From Bradyrhizobium genomosp. I (2014) (lineage in GTDB: Bacteria > Pseudomonadota > Alphaproteobacteria > Rhizobiales > Xanthobacteraceae), in contig NZ_AJQE01000126.1 in the NCBI RefSeq assembly GCF_000261685.1, positions 1-64,000 on the forward strand: a stretch of 64,000 nt of DNA. Direction: 5' to 3'. The translations under genes were made by a program, and so were the position numbers. Under the pieces are notes generated by a model, which made no database searches, was not told the DNA's origin, and saw nothing but the letters and a program-made list of their open reading frames with translations. Below, piece by piece: positions 61,937 to 64,000 of this stretch. Position 1 is the first letter of the stretch, and each line of letters opens with the position of its first letter.

Positions 61937-63349
61937 TCAGGCCTGGAGCGGGATCTCGATGGCGATCCGAGTCCCCGGACCCGTCGTGCTCTCGAGCCGC
62001 AGCCGCCCGTTCAGAGATGAGGCCACCAGGTTAAAGGCGATGTGCAGCCCCAGGCCGGCATTGCCGCTCTTCCGACTCGTCGTGACGAACGGATCGAAGA
62101 CATGCGCCTGCAATTCGTCGGGGATCCCGACGCCTTCATCAGCACAGACGAGGCGGACTGATGCCGGATCCGGTTGGCTGACCGTGATGACAAACCGGCC
62201 GCCTCGTTTGTCGGGGTAAGCGTGCCCCGCCGTATTGAGAGCGAGATTGCTGATCACCTGAGCAAGCGCTCCGGGGTAGCTGTCGAGCTTGATTCCCGCC
62301 GGGCATCGGACCTCGACCGTCAGGCCATGATGCGACAGCAATGGCCCGAGCTTGGACATCAACTCCGACAGCCAATCCTCGAGCTCGAAGGTCCGCCGGT
62401 CCTCGTCGGCTTGATGGACGGCGACCTGCCTGAAGCTGTGCACCATCTCGGATGCGCGGTGCAGATTGTCGAAGGTCAGATTGAGCCCCTGCTTGAGCCT
62501 GTCGATGCCCTTGGTCAGATCGGAGCGCCGGACCGAGGCTCCGCCCAATGCATCAGCCATTGTCTGCAGATCGGTCTGCATGGCGGTCGAGGTCGTCAAG
62601 GCGATGCCGAGCGGGGTGCTGACCTCGTGCGCGACACCAGCCACCAATTGGCCGAGCGAGGCGAGCTTTTCCGCCTGCACGAGTTGCTCCTGGGTCGCGC
62701 GCAGATCGCGCAGCGATTTCTCCGAGCGTTCCTTTTCCCGTTGCAGCGCCTCCGACGTCCGGAATTGCTTTCGCGCCCGATATTCGCGCGCGGCCACGGC
62801 GTAAAGCGACAAGGCGTAGGCGTTGCCGACGAGAGAATGGTTGATGAATCTGAGGCCCGTCGGCAGCGCCGGCGCGAACGTCTCGGCGACGATCAGCGCC
62901 ACCCACGACAGCAGGCAGAAAATCGCCAGCGAACCGATCCGCAACGGCAGCATGGTCGAGACGAACAGGATGATCATCATCATGCCTGGCGCGGCAAAGG
63001 TGAAGCCGGATGGCAGGACGAGATAGATGCTGGGCAGGATACAACCGGGAATGACGCAATAGGCGAGGAAAATCGTCTCTGCCCATGGCTTCATCCAGCG
63101 CCGTGACAGCAGCGCGGTCAGCGGGAGCAGGATAAAGACGGCCGTGCCACCACGGATTGCGAGCGTGGTCGGCACGACTTCAGGGTAGAGCACCCAATCC
63201 CACAGCGTGTAGCCGGCATAGGTGGCGGCGCCGAGCAGCATCGCGATCTGCGTCCATCCGAGACTGCCCCGGACATATTGGTCGACGAATCGCCGCTCCT
63301 CGATGCGGTCTTCGAAGCGCAGTCCGAGGCGTATCAATAAGGCAAGCAT
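61937..63349 (-). CDS. Membrane-bound sensor histidine kinase
   Basis: A 470-residue kinase with six predicted membrane segments in residues 30-185 and no large periplasmic domain. A coiled coil (EALQREKERSEKSLRDLRATQEQL, about 200-226) leads to the H-box VAHEVSTPLG with His241. The N-box is NLALNTAGHAY, G1 is DEGVGIPDE, and the G2 lid is GNAGLGLHIAFNLV. The HExxTPLG type of H-box is shared with kinases that sense membrane or respiratory signals. No response regulator lies in the window beside it, so it is an orphan here. Confidence 0.9.
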   Translation of the reverse strand: MLALLIRLGLRFEDRIEERRFVDQYVRGSLGWTQIAMLLGAATYAGYTLWDWVLYPEVVPTTLAIRGGTAVFILLPLTALLSRRWMKPWAETIFLAYCVIPGCILPSIYLVLPSGFTFAAPGMMMIILFVSTMLPLRIGSLAIFCLLSWVALIVAETFAPALPTGLRFINHSLVGNAYALSLYAVAAREYRARKQFRTSEALQREKERSEKSLRDLRATQEQLVQAEKLASLGQLVAGVAHEVSTPLGIALTTSTAMQTDLQTMADALGGASVRRSDLTKGIDRLKQGLNLTFDNLHRASEMVHSFRQVAVHQADEDRRTFELEDWLSELMSKLGPLLSHHGLTVEVRCPAGIKLDSYPGALAQVISNLALNTAGHAYPDKRGGRFVITVSQPDPASVRLVCADEGVGIPDELQAHVFDPFVTTSRKSGNAGLGLHIAFNLVASSLNGRLRLESTTGPGTRIAIEIPLQA

Positions 63350-63446
63350 TCCAATTCAATCGCGAAAAAGGCGTGTTTTGACGTCTCTACGACAGGTTTG
63401 GAGCCGCGTCGCGGACAAAGATGTCGCGTTCGCCCGGCGGTCCCGA

Positions 63447-64000
63447 TCAAATACCCAGCGTCAGCTGCGGCTCCGCATCGTCCCCGACCTGCAGCGAAGA
63501 CAGCGAGACGCCCAGCAGCCTGACCCGCTTGGGCAGCGGCATCTCGGCTTCAAGCAGGCCGCAGGCCAGCCGCTCCAGATCGTCCCGGCCCGCAACTGCT
63601 GCTGCGGCGGACTTGCTGCGCGTGATGATCTCGAAATCGGCGAACTTGATCTTCAGGGTCACGGTGCGGCCCCGGTTGCCGGTCGCCTCGCAATGGCGCC
63701 AAACCTTGTCGACGAGGGGCCTGAGTTCGGCGGCCAGCACGTCGAATGCGTCGAGGTCGATCGAGAATGTGTTCTCCGCGCCGATCGACTTGCGGATCCG
63801 GTTGGCCCGCACCGGCCGCTCGTCGACGCCACGTGAGATCCAGTAGTAATAGGCGCCGGACCTGCCGAAATTCGCATTCAGGAACTCCAGCGTCTGGTTG
63901 CGGATGTCGCGGCCGGTGAACAGGCCGAGCGCGTTCATCTTCGCAGCTGTTGCCGGGCCTACCCCGTGGAACTTGCCGACCGGCAGCGCCTCGACGAAAG
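63447..64000 (-). CDS. dinB: DNA polymerase IV (C-terminal part, cut by window edge)
   Basis: The last ~184 codons of a Y-family translesion polymerase; the gene runs off the right edge. Visible are the thumb (ALPVGKFHGVGPATAAKMNALG, a helix-hairpin-helix) and the little-finger domain (FGRSGAYYYWISRGVDERPV, then KSIGAENTFSIDL). It ends QVGDDAEPQLTLGI, without a clear clamp-binding QxxLxLF but with QLTLGI, which may serve. The catalytic palm lies outside the window. LexA-type control cannot be checked here. Confidence 0.92.
   Translation of the reverse strand, partial: FVEALPVGKFHGVGPATAAKMNALGLFTGRDIRNQTLEFLNANFGRSGAYYYWISRGVDERPVRANRIRKSIGAENTFSIDLDAFDVLAAELRPLVDKVWRHCEATGNRGRTVTLKIKFADFEIITRSKSAAAAVAGRDDLERLACGLLEAEMPLPKRVRLLGVSLSSLQVGDDAEPQLTLGI

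Overview
The window is high-GC alphaproteobacterial chromosome and looks like Bradyrhizobium or a close relative. This rests on the gene content and order (dnaA, dnaN, recF, gyrB; ybeY-phoH-miaB-fur; rimI-tsaB), a DUF3551 gene of a kind abundant in Bradyrhizobium, and many short intergenic palindromes of Rhizobiales type. I see no tRNA or rRNA gene, insertion sequence, prophage or CRISPR array. Genus assignment is inference; no database was searched.

Layout. 1-7.6 kb (all minus): lnt (cut by the edge), a CBS/CorC protein, ybeY, phoH, miaB, a HAD phosphatase, fur, rimI, tsaB and an Nfu-type Fe-S scaffold. This block joins RNA maturation and tRNA modification to iron and Fe-S supply. 7.9-11.2 kb (minus): a universal stress protein, trpS and murJ. 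11.3-29.2 kb is a mixed metabolic and transport stretch: adenosine kinase-like PfkB protein, acyl-CoA ligase, two beta-lactamase-fold serine hydrolases, succinate-semialdehyde dehydrogenase, an SbmA/BacA-like membrane protein with no ATPase domain, purC, pirin, a membrane-linked AraC regulator, MmgE/PrpD, a FUSC-type protein, and a tightly overlapped MATE / DUF2867 / DsbA-fold isomerase operon. 29.4-40.6 kb (all minus) is the replication neighbourhood: rpsT, dnaA, dnaN, a GIY-YIG gene, recF, an exported protein of unknown function, gyrB, and a MurA homologue with Asp in place of the catalytic Cys. The 1.2 kb between rpsT and dnaA is non-coding, AT-rich in part, and carries DnaA-box-like motifs.

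41-53.7 kb: msrA, a polysaccharide-export lipoprotein, dienelactone hydrolase, alpha/beta hydrolase, a two-subunit molybdenum hydroxylase, a stand-alone HD-GYP protein, a second acyl-CoA ligase, a VOC protein, a Bug-type binding protein and a DUF3551 protein. 53.8-64 kb is rich in small regulatory cassettes: an ArsR-AHSA1-DUF899 operon whose promoter, operator and start codon coincide; a membrane protein / winged-helix regulator / cis-prenyltransferase operon with the same palindrome at its promoter and again at the prenyltransferase start; a cyclic-nucleotide-binding protein; a metallophosphoesterase; a Tag-like protein; a trypsin-like protease; a membrane histidine kinase; and dinB (cut by the right edge).

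Most promising items: the GIY-YIG gene bracketed by an inverted pair of REP-like palindromes between dnaN and recF; the autoregulated cis-prenyltransferase operon; the Cys-to-Asp MurA homologue; the structured rpsT leader; and the predicted leaderless ArsR operon. At least nine palindrome families sit between genes, and one supplies the last 21 codons of a serine hydrolase.
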